The translations under genes and the position numbers were made by a program. From positions 372,001 through 436,000 of the forward strand of contig NZ_QPMJ01000001.1 of NCBI RefSeq assembly GCF_003369835.1: 64,000 nucleotides of DNA, written 5' to 3'. The notes beneath the pieces were generated by a model that saw nothing but the letters and a program-made list of their open reading frames with translations, had not been told where the DNA came from and searched no databases. This stretch comes from Halorussus rarus. GTDB taxonomy: Archaea; Halobacteriota; Halobacteria; Halobacteriales; Haladaptataceae. Numbering within the stretch: position 1 is the first letter of the stretch; each line of letters starts with the position of its first letter. Of the stretch, positions 44,314 through 52,080 are shown in pieces.

Positions 44314-45327
44314 GTGACCGACACGATGCGCGCAGTCGTCATCGAGGAGTTCGGCGACCCGGACGTCTTCGAGGACCGCGAGCTCGACCGACCCGACCCC
44401 GACCCGAACGAGGTGCTGGTCCGGGTCGCGGCGTCGAGCGTCAACCCGGTCGAGTACAAGATCCGCCGGGGCGATCTGCCCCCGTTCGCGCCCGACTTCC
44501 CGGCCGTCCTGGGCTGCGACGCCTCGGGGGTCGTCGCGTCGGTCGGCGGCGACGTGGAGGACTTCGAGGAGGGCGACGAGGTGTACGGGATGGTCGGCGG
44601 CGTCACCGGCGCGCAGGGCGCCTACGCCGAGTACGTGTCCGCCCACGCCGACCTGCTCGCGCCAGTCCCGGCGGCCCTCTCGCTCGAAGAAGCCGCGGCG
44701 CTCCCGGTCGTCGGGCTCACGGCCTGGGAGATGCTGGTCGGCGAGGCCGACGCGGGCGAGGGCGACTCGGCGCTGGTCTACGGCGGCGCGGGCGGCGTCG
44801 GCCACGCGGGGGTCCAGCTGGCCGACTGGCTCGGCGCGGACGTCTACGCCACGGGCTCGACCGAGCGCAAGCGCGACCTCGCCGCGGACCTCGGCGCGAC
44901 CGCGACCATCGACTACACCGACACCGACGTCGAGGAGTACGTCGACGAGTACGCCGGCGGCGAGGGGTTCGACGTGGTGTTCGACCCCGTGGGCGACGAC
45001 CACCTCCAGACCGCGTTCGAGGCGGTCGCGCCCCACGAGCGGGTGGTCACCACCGAGTCGAGCTCGACCCAGGACCTGAGCCCGCTCCACCAGAAGGCGC
45101 TGTCGCTCGGCGTCGTGCTGGTCATCCTGCCGGTGCTGCGCCGGCAGCGTCGCGAGCGCGTGGGCGAGCGCCTCCGGCGGCTCAACGACGCGGTCGAAGA
45201 CGGCGGCCTCGACCCAGTACTGGACGACGAGCAGTTCGAGCTGACCGCCGAGGGCGTCGCCGCGGCCCATCGGTACGCCGAGGACGGCGACCACGTGGGC
45301 AAGATCTCGCTGGTCAGCGAGCGATAG
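44314..45327 (+). CDS. NADP-dependent quinone oxidoreductase-like (MDR family) protein
   Basis: A 337-residue medium-chain reductase without catalytic zinc. The GroES-like domain has SSVNPVEYKIRRG and LGCDASGVVASVG. The Rossmann part has ALVYGGAGGVGHAGVQLADW. The C-terminus matches QOR/zeta-crystallin proteins. GTG 44314 (peptide VTDTMRAVVIEEFG) is chosen, since GTTTACG lies about 25-31 bases upstream; GTG 44305 and ATG 44326 are alternatives. It would reduce quinones or enones. The physiological acceptor is unknown. Confidence 0.88.
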   Translation: MTDTMRAVVIEEFGDPDVFEDRELDRPDPDPNEVLVRVAASSVNPVEYKIRRGDLPPFAPDFPAVLGCDASGVVASVGGDVEDFEEGDEVYGMVGGVTGAQGAYAEYVSAHADLLAPVPAALSLEEAAALPVVGLTAWEMLVGEADAGEGDSALVYGGAGGVGHAGVQLADWLGADVYATGSTERKRDLAADLGATATIDYTDTDVEEYVDEYAGGEGFDVVFDPVGDDHLQTAFEAVAPHERVVTTESSSTQDLSPLHQKALSLGVVLVILPVLRRQRRERVGERLRRLNDAVEDGGLDPVLDDEQFELTAEGVAAAHRYAEDGDHVGKISLVSER

Positions 45328-45356
45328 CAGTCCGCGTCTCCCCTCCGACGAGCTGA

Positions 45357-46022
45357 CTACGCAGTGGTCGTCGTCGGCCCGGTCGCGTTCGTGACCTGGA
45401 TGCCGAGGACCGGGCTCCGGGTCGCGGCCACGAGCGCACGCGTCCGGCTCCCCTCGGGCGTCCGCAGCGCGACGCCGTAGACGAGTTCGCCCTGGCGGAG
45501 CCCGACGTTCACGACCTGACCGGTCGTCCGATTCCGGAGAAGACGGATGGCTTCGGTCGCGGGCCGCAGCTCCTCGTAGGCGTACGCCTCGCCGCCGAGG
45601 AACCGCCGGTCGGCGACGGTGATGTCGTTGCGGACCGCGGTGACCGTCCCGTCGGTCGCGTCGACCGTGACCTGCGAGACGCTCCGGTTCTGGGCGAGCA
45701 GGCTCACGTTGAACACCGGCGTCCCGTTCAGCGTGGTGAGCGTGACGACGACCGGCTTGCCGTCAGACCGGTTGGCGGCGAGTCGGATGGCCTCCGTCGC
45801 CGTGGTGTCGACCGCGCTCAGGTTGACCTGGCCGCCCTGCTGGGCCGCGACCGGGGCGGCGTCGGTCGAGAGCGCCCCGATTCCGGCGTCGGCCGGTCGG
45901 TCGGCCGGGCCGGTCGCTTGCGACTGCGATGCCGTCGAGAGCGGTTTCGCCACGCCGGCCCCGGCGAACCCTCCGACGAGGAGGAGCGCGAGGCTGACGG
46001 ACGCGAGTTTCGCGTAGTCCAT
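45357..46022 (-). CDS. Secreted double PepSY-like protein next to HtrA
   Basis: A 221-residue exported protein. MDYAKLASVSLALLLVGGFA is a Sec-type signal. Two repeats of about 70 residues follow, each beginning ATEAIRL (TTATEAIRLAANRSDG near 73 and RPATEAIRLLRNRT near 153) and containing an NGTPVFNVSL- or GELVYGVAL-like strand with a VDATDG turn, the pattern of PepSY domains. PepSY domains are found in propeptides and inhibitors of secreted proteases. A Thr-rich C-terminus (GPTTTTA) could be a glycosylated tether. It lies downstream of the HtrA gene on the same strand, 135 bases away. Confidence 0.72.
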   Translation of the reverse strand: MDYAKLASVSLALLLVGGFAGAGVAKPLSTASQSQATGPADRPADAGIGALSTDAAPVAAQQGGQVNLSAVDTTATEAIRLAANRSDGKPVVVTLTTLNGTPVFNVSLLAQNRSVSQVTVDATDGTVTAVRNDITVADRRFLGGEAYAYEELRPATEAIRLLRNRTTGQVVNVGLRQGELVYGVALRTPEGSRTRALVAATRSPVLGIQVTNATGPTTTTA

Positions 46023-46157
46023 TGTTTCCCCGTCCCCGCTTCGCCGAAGCTCCGCAAGAGGCTACTGGCCGACGGCTGGAGCGCCGCTTTCCCCCGCGGT
46101 CGTCGCTCGACGGCGCACCGGTCGCGGAAAAAGCCGCACGTCGAGGGACCGCGTCCG

Positions 46158-47261
46158 CTACTGGCTCTCGTCGGAGCGCTGGGTGAGCGTGACCTCGACC
46201 GTCTGGCGCTCGCCGTCGCGGACGACGGTCACCTCGACCGTCTCGCCCGGCCGGGTCTCGGTGAACAGGTACGAGAGCAGGTCCTCGCGCGACTCGATGC
46301 TCCGGTTGCCGACTGCGACGATGACGTCGCCGCCCACCGGGATGCGCGTGTCGTTCACGACGGTGTCGTCGTCGGCGCCCTGGATCGCGTCGGCCGCGGG
46401 CGTCCCGTCGACGGTGTTGACCACGTAGACGCCGCTGTCGACCTCGAGGTCGTTGGCCTCTGCCAGCGGCTGGGTGAGCGTGACTCCCTGGACCCCGAGC
46501 AGCGAGTACGCGTACTCGCCGTCCTCGATGAGAGTGGGCACGATCTGCTCGACGACGGACGCGCCGATGGCGAACCCGATGTTCTCGCCGCCGCCGGCCT
46601 GGTTCACCCCGACCACGGCTCCGGAGTCACAGGCGACGAGCGGGCCGCCGCTGTTCCCGGGGTTGATGGGCGCGTCGGTCTGGATGGTGTTCGGCAGCGG
46701 GAAGCCGATCGGCGACGTCCGGTTGACGCCGCTGACGATGCCCGCGGTGATCGTCGTCTCGAGGCCGTACGGGCTCCCGATGGCCGCGACGCGCTCGCCG
46801 GGACGCGGCGTCCCGTCCGCGACGTCCAGGGCCTCGACGTAGTCCGGCGTGTCGTCCACGCGGACGACCGCGAGGTCGGCGAGCTGCGTCGCTCCGACCA
46901 CGGTGGCCGCCCGGGTCTCGCCGCGGGAGAACTGCACCCCGACGCTGGTCGACTGATTGACGACGTGCTGGTTGGTGACGGCGTAGCTCGTCGAGCCGCC
47001 GTCCGCCACCTCGTAGACGAACCCGGAGCCGCCTCCTCTGGCGGTCTGGACCTGGACCACCGAGTCTATCGTCTGGTTGTACAACGCCGCGTAGTCACAC
47101 GCCGCCGTCCCCGACTGCTGGGCCGCCACCCCGCCGGCGTCGGCCGGCGCGCCCGTCGTCCGGGCGTCGGCGGTCGGCACCCCTCCCCCGAGCGCCGTCG
47201 CCGGCGCGACAGCGACGACGGCGACGACGAGGAACAGCGTGAGCTTGTGCTGACTGACCAT
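46158..47261 (-). CDS. HtrA/DegP-type secreted serine protease with PDZ domain
   Basis: A 367-residue S1C protease. KLTLFLVVAVVAVAPATALG is a signal peptide. The trypsin-like domain has the triad His in VTNQHVVNQ, Asp in LADLAVVRVDD and Ser in PINPGNSGGPLVACDSG. A PDZ domain fills about 275-360 (VDSGVYVVNTVDGTPAADAI, GDVIVAVGNRSIES). The signal and the AAQQSG linker place it outside the membrane. It is divergent from pyrF (141 bases) and followed by a PepSY-like gene. The likely role is extracytoplasmic protein quality control. Confidence 0.92.
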   Translation of the reverse strand: MVSQHKLTLFLVVAVVAVAPATALGGGVPTADARTTGAPADAGGVAAQQSGTAACDYAALYNQTIDSVVQVQTARGGGSGFVYEVADGGSTSYAVTNQHVVNQSTSVGVQFSRGETRAATVVGATQLADLAVVRVDDTPDYVEALDVADGTPRPGERVAAIGSPYGLETTITAGIVSGVNRTSPIGFPLPNTIQTDAPINPGNSGGPLVACDSGAVVGVNQAGGGENIGFAIGASVVEQIVPTLIEDGEYAYSLLGVQGVTLTQPLAEANDLEVDSGVYVVNTVDGTPAADAIQGADDDTVVNDTRIPVGGDVIVAVGNRSIESREDLLSYLFTETRPGETVEVTVVRDGERQTVEVTLTQRSDESQ

Positions 47262-47402
47262 GCGGTCACAGAGACGACCAAAATACCCGTAAGGGTAGTG
47301 GCCGAACTCCGGCAGTTCGCGGCAAGTATCGCGCGATCCGCGTCGGCGTGCCGGCTCGGCCGAGTAGCAACCTTTGTATCGGCGCCTCCGGAACTCCCAC
47401 CG

Positions 47403-48212
47403 ATGACCGCGTTCTTCGACCGGCTCGCCGACCGCATCGCCGCCGTCGACAGCGTCGTGTCGGTGGGGCTGGACCCCGACGAGGACCGCCTGCCCGACGA
47501 GGTCCGGGACGCCGACCTGCCCCGGTGGGAGTTCAACCGCCGCGTCGTCGACGCGACCGCCGACCACGCCGCCGTGTTCAAGCCCAACGCCGCCTTCTAC
47601 GAGGACCCCGACGGCTGGCGCGCGCTGGAGAAGACGGTCGAGCACGCTCACGATGCCGGCGTACCGGTGCTGCTGGACGCCAAGCGCGCCGACATCGGCA
47701 ACACCTCCCGCCAGTACGCCAAGGTGCTGGACTCGGTCGACGCTATCACGCTCAACCCGTTCCTGGGTCGGGACGCGCTGGCGCCGTTCCTCGACCGCGA
47801 GGACGCGGGCTGCTTCCTGTTGTGTCGAACCTCGAACCCCGGCGGCGCCGACGTGCAGGAGCTCAAGCTCGCCGACGGCGACCTGGTCTACGAGCGCGTG
47901 GCCGACCTCGCCGCCGAGTGGAGCGCGGCGGGCCACGGCAACGTCGGCCTCGTCGTCGGCGCGACGACGCCCGACGAGCTCCGGGCGGTCCGCGAGCGCG
48001 TCCCCGACCTGCCGTTCCTCGTCCCCGGCGTGGGCGCCCAGGGCGGCGACGTCGAGGCGGCCGCGACCTGCGCCACCGCGACCAACGGCGCCGGGCTGGT
48101 CAACTCCACCCGGGGCATCATCTTCGCCGGCGAGGGGTCGGACGCGCCGTTCGACGAGGCCGCCGGCGCGGCCGCCCGCGACCTGAAGGAGCAGTTGAAC
48201 GAGTACCGATAG
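47403..48212 (+). CDS. pyrF: Orotidine-5'-phosphate decarboxylase
   Basis: A 269-residue enzyme converting OMP to UMP, the last step of pyrimidine synthesis. VLLDAKRADIGNTSRQYAK near 91-109 carries the Lys-Asp-Lys-Asp-like catalytic array of the longer (type 2) OMP decarboxylases. SVVSVGLDPDEDRLP opens the barrel, and FLVPGVGAQGGDVEA is the phosphate loop. The start is ATG 47403. The type 2 length is normal for haloarchaea. It is followed by two small co-oriented genes. Confidence 0.95.
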   Translation: MTAFFDRLADRIAAVDSVVSVGLDPDEDRLPDEVRDADLPRWEFNRRVVDATADHAAVFKPNAAFYEDPDGWRALEKTVEHAHDAGVPVLLDAKRADIGNTSRQYAKVLDSVDAITLNPFLGRDALAPFLDREDAGCFLLCRTSNPGGADVQELKLADGDLVYERVADLAAEWSAAGHGNVGLVVGATTPDELRAVRERVPDLPFLVPGVGAQGGDVEAAATCATATNGAGLVNSTRGIIFAGEGSDAPFDEAAGAAARDLKEQLNEYR

Positions 48213-48243
48213 CCATAATCTCGCCGAGTCCGAACGCCCGGCC

Positions 48244-48516
48244 GTGACCACCGAGTCGCGCATCTCCAGTCGACCCATCTTCGGCGTCCTCGCGGTCGTC
48301 ATCGTGCTCGTGGCCGGCGGCATCGGCGCCGTGGTCGGCGCGTCCGGCCAGCAGCGCGCGGTCCCGATGGACCTGTTCGGGCTGGTCTCGTTCCCGATGA
48401 CGCCGGTCTCGATGGCGGCGTTCGGCATGCTCCTGACGGGGGCCGTGATGGCGGTGCTGTTCTCGCTCGTCAGCGTCGCCTCCCGGTACGACGACGAGGT
48501 CGGCGAGCGTGCCTGA
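48244..48516 (+). CDS. Small two-helix membrane protein
   Basis: A 90-residue protein: FGVLAVVIVLVAGGIGAVVG (12-31) and MAAFGMLLTGAVMAVLFSLV (about 58-77) are two membrane helices joined by a short loop, with a charged C-terminus. GTG 48244 is the only fitting start. It resembles small membrane proteins encoded near cytochrome oxidase genes in haloarchaea, but no such genes lie here. It follows pyrF by 31 bases, so it is probably in the same operon. Function unknown. Confidence 0.7.
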   Translation: MTTESRISSRPIFGVLAVVIVLVAGGIGAVVGASGQQRAVPMDLFGLVSFPMTPVSMAAFGMLLTGAVMAVLFSLVSVASRYDDEVGERA

Positions 48517-48592
48517 CGGCTGTCTCGCGGCGCTTGCGGACGAGTGGCACGCCGGCGGAATCTCCTTCCGACCGGCGTGCGACCCCTCGCGC

Positions 48593-49063
48593 ATGCCCGA
48601 GACCGCCGTCGAGGAACTGACGACCGAGGCCGAGTGGACCGCCGCGCTCCCGATTCTGCGCCAGCTCTGGACCGACGCCGACGAGTCGTTCGTCCGGTCG
48701 TGGGCCGACGAGGACGACTACCGGCTGTTCGGGCTGTTCGTCGGGACCGACGACCCAGACACCTCGTCGGTCGTGGGGGAGCCGCGGGAATCCGACGGGG
48801 AACTCGTCGCCGTCGCCGGCGTCTCGGTCCAGCGGGTCCTCCACCACGCCCGCCACGCCTGGATTCACGACTTCGTCGTGGCCGAGGCCCATCGCGGGCA
48901 GGGGTACGGCGCGGACCTGCTCGGGTTCGTGGAGTCGTGGGCCGAGGACCGCGACTGCGAGTACGTCGCGCTCGCGGTCCGAAACGGCAACGACGATGCG
49001 CTCGGGTTCTACGAGGCAGAGGGGATGGAGCGGTGGGGGTCGGTCGTCGAGACCGAGCTGTGA
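48593..49063 (+). CDS. GNAT family N-acetyltransferase
   Basis: A 156-residue single-domain GNAT. The acetyl-CoA loop is AHRGQGYGADLLGFVESW (Arg-Gly-Gln-Gly-Tyr-Gly), preceded by the strand HAWIHDFVVAE. The last part, NDDALGFYEAEGME, is motif B. ATG 48593 starts the domain; an in-frame upstream GTG at 48509 would overlap the preceding gene. It is co-oriented with pyrF and the small membrane protein (76 bases downstream). The substrate is not predictable. Confidence 0.86.
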   Translation: MPETAVEELTTEAEWTAALPILRQLWTDADESFVRSWADEDDYRLFGLFVGTDDPDTSSVVGEPRESDGELVAVAGVSVQRVLHHARHAWIHDFVVAEAHRGQGYGADLLGFVESWAEDRDCEYVALAVRNGNDDALGFYEAEGMERWGSVVETEL

Positions 49064-49124
49064 GCCGGCAGTCACGTCGGGCGTCGCCGCAGGTTTGAAC
49101 CCTACGCAACTTGAATGGACAGAT

Positions 49125-50447
49125 ATGGGAGACGAACAGCTCGGCTTAGCGGGAGCTACGTCCATCGGGCTGGGCGGGATGATCGGTGGCGGGGTCTTCT
49201 CGGTACTGGGCGTCGTGGCGACCATCGCGGGGGCGGCGGCGTGGGCGGCGTTCACCGCCGCGAGCCTGATTTCGATGTGCGCGGCCTACTCCTACGTCAA
49301 GCTCAACCGACTCGCCGACGCCCGGGGCGGGTCGGTCTCGATGATCGAGGAGTTCGTCGGCAACGCGACGCTGGCGGGCATGGTCGGGTGGACGCTGCTG
49401 TTCGGCTACGTCGGCGCGGTCGCGATGTACGCGTTCGCGTTCGGCGGGTTCGCCGCGCAGCTCGTCGGGATGGGGTCGGTGCTCGGCCTCCCGTTCCGGC
49501 CGGTCGCGTCGGTGGTCGCGGTCGCGGGGTTCGTCGGGCTGAACGCGGTCGGCGCCCGCGCCACTGGCACCTCCGAGGAGGTGCTCGTCGGGCTGAAGAT
49601 CGCCATCCTGCTGGTCATCGGCGGGTGGGGCCTCTACTACGGGCACACGGTGAACAGGCTCGCATTCGGCTTCTCGATGGTGACCGACCTCGGGTTCGTG
49701 ACTGCCGTCGCCATCTCGTTCGTCTCGTTCCAGGGCTGGCAGCTCGTGATGTACGACCAGGACAGCATCCGCGATCCCAAGTCGGTCGTCCCGAAGGCGG
49801 TGTACATCTCCATCGTGGGCGCGATAATCATTGACAGCATGATCGCCATCCTCGTCACGAGCCTGGTTTCGACCCAGGCCATCGCCCGGCATCCCGAGAT
49901 CGCGGTCGCGAAGGCCGTCCGGCCGTTCCTGGGGCACCTCGGGTTCGTCGCGGTGGCGGTCGCGGCGCTGTTCTCGACCGGGAGCGCCATCAACGGCACG
50001 CTGTTCAGCGCGGCCAACTTCGCGAAGGGGATGCTCTCGGACGGGTTGCTCCCCGACCGACTGGGCGACGCGTCGGCCGGCGGCGCGCCGGTCCGGACCG
50101 TCCTCGTGCTGGGGGCCATCGCGGCCGCGTTCACCGTCTACGGGAGCCTCGACGGCATCACGTCGTTCGGATCGCTGGCGTTCATGGTCGTGTTCGGAGC
50201 GATGAGCTACCTGGCGTTCGCTCGGCGCGACGCCGACGAGGTCGACATCAACCCCGCGGTCCCGGCGCTGGGCGTGCTCGGGACCGTGGCGTTCTTCCCG
50301 ATCCTCCTCTGGCACCTCTACACCGCCCAGCGGGGCGTCTTCTACTCGGTCGTCGGCATCTCGGTCGCCGTGGTCGCGGTCGAACTCCTCTACTTCGAAC
50401 GTGACGCGCTCGAGGACGGAATACCCGGTATCGGCGAGCACGTCTGA
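49125..50447 (+). CDS. APC-family amino acid permease
   Basis: A 440-residue integral membrane transporter with about 12 predicted helices. TM1 has the unwound Gly-rich signature GATSIGLGGMIGGGVFSVLG that binds the substrate amino/carboxyl groups. TM6 region VAISFVSFQGWQLVMYDQD fits the APC fold. The ISFVSFQGW segment also suggests a larger or aromatic pocket. The start is ATG 49125. The ligand is unknown; amino acids or polyamines are usual. Confidence 0.9.
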   Translation: MGDEQLGLAGATSIGLGGMIGGGVFSVLGVVATIAGAAAWAAFTAASLISMCAAYSYVKLNRLADARGGSVSMIEEFVGNATLAGMVGWTLLFGYVGAVAMYAFAFGGFAAQLVGMGSVLGLPFRPVASVVAVAGFVGLNAVGARATGTSEEVLVGLKIAILLVIGGWGLYYGHTVNRLAFGFSMVTDLGFVTAVAISFVSFQGWQLVMYDQDSIRDPKSVVPKAVYISIVGAIIIDSMIAILVTSLVSTQAIARHPEIAVAKAVRPFLGHLGFVAVAVAALFSTGSAINGTLFSAANFAKGMLSDGLLPDRLGDASAGGAPVRTVLVLGAIAAAFTVYGSLDGITSFGSLAFMVVFGAMSYLAFARRDADEVDINPAVPALGVLGTVAFFPILLWHLYTAQRGVFYSVVGISVAVVAVELLYFERDALEDGIPGIGEHV

Positions 50448-50508
50448 TGCGCGCCGACTGGCGTCCCGCCGCCCGGTTCTCCCCGCACAGAACTCGTCGA
50501 CGCCCCCT

Positions 50509-51291
50509 TCACTCGATCCGGACCTCGTCGCCGACCGCGACCCCGAACGCGTCGTCGCCCCGGCCGCGGTTGACCGCCAGTTCGACGTTGCCGTGGCTCC
50601 CGACCGTGACGAGTCGGTCGCCGGCCGCGAGTTCGGCGTAGGCTCGCGCGACGGGCGCCGGCCGGCCGTTCACCGCGACCGTTTCCTGGCCGTCGAGCAG
50701 GTCGCCGGGCAGGTTGGTGACGGCGTTCCCGAAATCGTCCACGACGAGGACCTCGCCGACCGCGGCGCCGTCTTCGAGTTCGGGTTCGGGGAACCCGAGG
50801 TCCTCGTACTCGCCGACCGGCGCCACGTCGTCGCGCTCGTGGAACGACGCGACGCCGGTCTCGTGGATTCCGGCGGCGGCGGGAGCGAACACGTCCCGGC
50901 CGTGGAAGGTGGTGCTCGCGGTCCGTTCATCGTCGTACTCCACCTCGAACACCTCGACGTCGGCAGTGTCGGCGTCCCCGCCGGCCGCCCGCGCCGCCAG
51001 CTCGCGGGCCGCCGGCAGCAGCACGCCGTTGTCCGGGCCGACGAGCGCGTGGTCGCCCGCCCGGACCGCGAGCGCCGCCCGGTCGGTGCCGACGCCGGGG
51101 TCGACGACGACGAGGTGGACCGCCGCCGGGAAGTACGGCAGCACCTCCCGGAGCCAGAACGCCGCGGTCCGGACGTCCTGGCGCGGGAAGTCGTGGGCCA
51201 CGTCGACCAGTCGGGCGTCGGTCCGCTGGAGCATCACGCCCTTCATCGCCGCGGGGTAGGGCGTGCCGAAGTCCGAGGCGAGCGTTATCAT
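50509..51291 (-). CDS. SAM hydroxide adenosyltransferase (DUF62 family)
   Basis: A 260-residue protein. MITLASDFGTPYPAAMKGVM carries the DFG/YPAAMKG motif that binds the adenosine and methionine ends of S-adenosylmethionine, and LVVVDPGVGTDRAALAVRAG the conserved VVDPGVGT segment. LVGPDNGVLLP and GHDVF-like sequences complete the pocket. Archaeal members hydrolyse SAM to adenosine and methionine; fluorinase and chlorinase are sister enzymes. The 23-residue loop of fluorinase is not evident. It is convergent with the permease gene. Confidence 0.9.
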   Translation of the reverse strand: MITLASDFGTPYPAAMKGVMLQRTDARLVDVAHDFPRQDVRTAAFWLREVLPYFPAAVHLVVVDPGVGTDRAALAVRAGDHALVGPDNGVLLPAARELAARAAGGDADTADVEVFEVEYDDERTASTTFHGRDVFAPAAAGIHETGVASFHERDDVAPVGEYEDLGFPEPELEDGAAVGEVLVVDDFGNAVTNLPGDLLDGQETVAVNGRPAPVARAYAELAAGDRLVTVGSHGNVELAVNRGRGDDAFGVAVGDEVRIE

Positions 51292-51391
51292 GGACGGCGG
51301 TTCGACGCCGACCGCAAAAAGCGCACCAGTTCGGGTCGACGGGTCTCCGGACTACTCCCCCTTCGCTTCCGGACCGCTCCCCGTCGCCGTC

Positions 51392-51910
51392 CTACTCCCC
51401 GTTGCTGTCCGAGTCGCTCACGCGCTGGATGCGCTCGATGCCGCCGATCTCCTCGACGACCTCGACCACGGCGTCGGGGACCAGCCGTTCCCAGTCGCCG
51501 CCGTCGATCATCCGGTCGCGGACCTCGGTCCCCTCCAGGACCTCCCGGTTGTACATCGGCGACTGGCGGACCTCGACGCCCGCCTCGGTGAACAGCTGGA
51601 TGACGAGGGGGTTGTTCGAGTAGGCGACGTCGAAGTCCGGGCACATGCTCTGGACGTGGCTGACCCACACCGAGTTGCGGTCGAGGTCCTCGATGGGGAC
51701 CCCGTAGGTCACGAGGTCGTGGTCGACGAGCGACTTGGTGATCATCATGATGCGCTCGCCGGCCGTGAAGGGGTCGTGCTGGCTGTGGGAGTCGCCGGCG
51801 CTCCCGATGCCGAGGACGAGCTCGTCGACCTCCTCGGCGATGCTCTCGACCACGTTGTGGTGGCCGTTGTGGTAGGGCTGGAACCGCCCGATGTAGAACC
51901 CGCGGGTCAT
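51392..51910 (-). CDS. Nicotinamide-nucleotide adenylyltransferase
   Basis: A 172-residue NMNAT of the archaeal type that makes NAD from NMN and ATP. GRFQPYHNGHHNVVE (7-21) holds the HxGH nucleotide-binding motif. The substrate/ATP region is GIGSAGDSHSQHDPFTAGER and the ISxT-like motif at YNREVLEGTEVRDRMIDGG. It is followed by the SAM hydrolase gene on the same strand (100-base gap), a neighbourhood also common in other haloarchaea together with lonB, which is divergent here. Confidence 0.95.
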   Translation of the reverse strand: MTRGFYIGRFQPYHNGHHNVVESIAEEVDELVLGIGSAGDSHSQHDPFTAGERIMMITKSLVDHDLVTYGVPIEDLDRNSVWVSHVQSMCPDFDVAYSNNPLVIQLFTEAGVEVRQSPMYNREVLEGTEVRDRMIDGGDWERLVPDAVVEVVEEIGGIERIQRVSDSDSNGE

Positions 51911-52031
51911 ACGTATCGTTGCGCCGGGAGGTTTTATAAGGGTGACGAGACGGAGCGTCCGCGAGAATCGCCCCGTAGACCGCCGTCGCGTCCGAGTTCG
52001 CCGTCGCCGCCTCCGGCGAATCGAGGGAGAA

Positions 52032-52040
52032 AGTATATCA
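52032..52040 (+). promoter_or_regulatory. TATA box of lonB
   Basis: AGTATATCA, 41-49 bases before ATG 52081, giving a short leader of about 15-20 bases. Confidence 0.5.
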
Positions 52041-52080
52041 ATTCAGCAGCCCACAATTCAGGTACGTACAGGACAGCTCT

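Noticed and set aside
46158-49109. 983-codon minus-strand frame containing HtrA
   Set aside because: Only the last 367 codons (from ATG 47261) are protein-like; the upstream part is antisense to pyrF and the GNAT gene.
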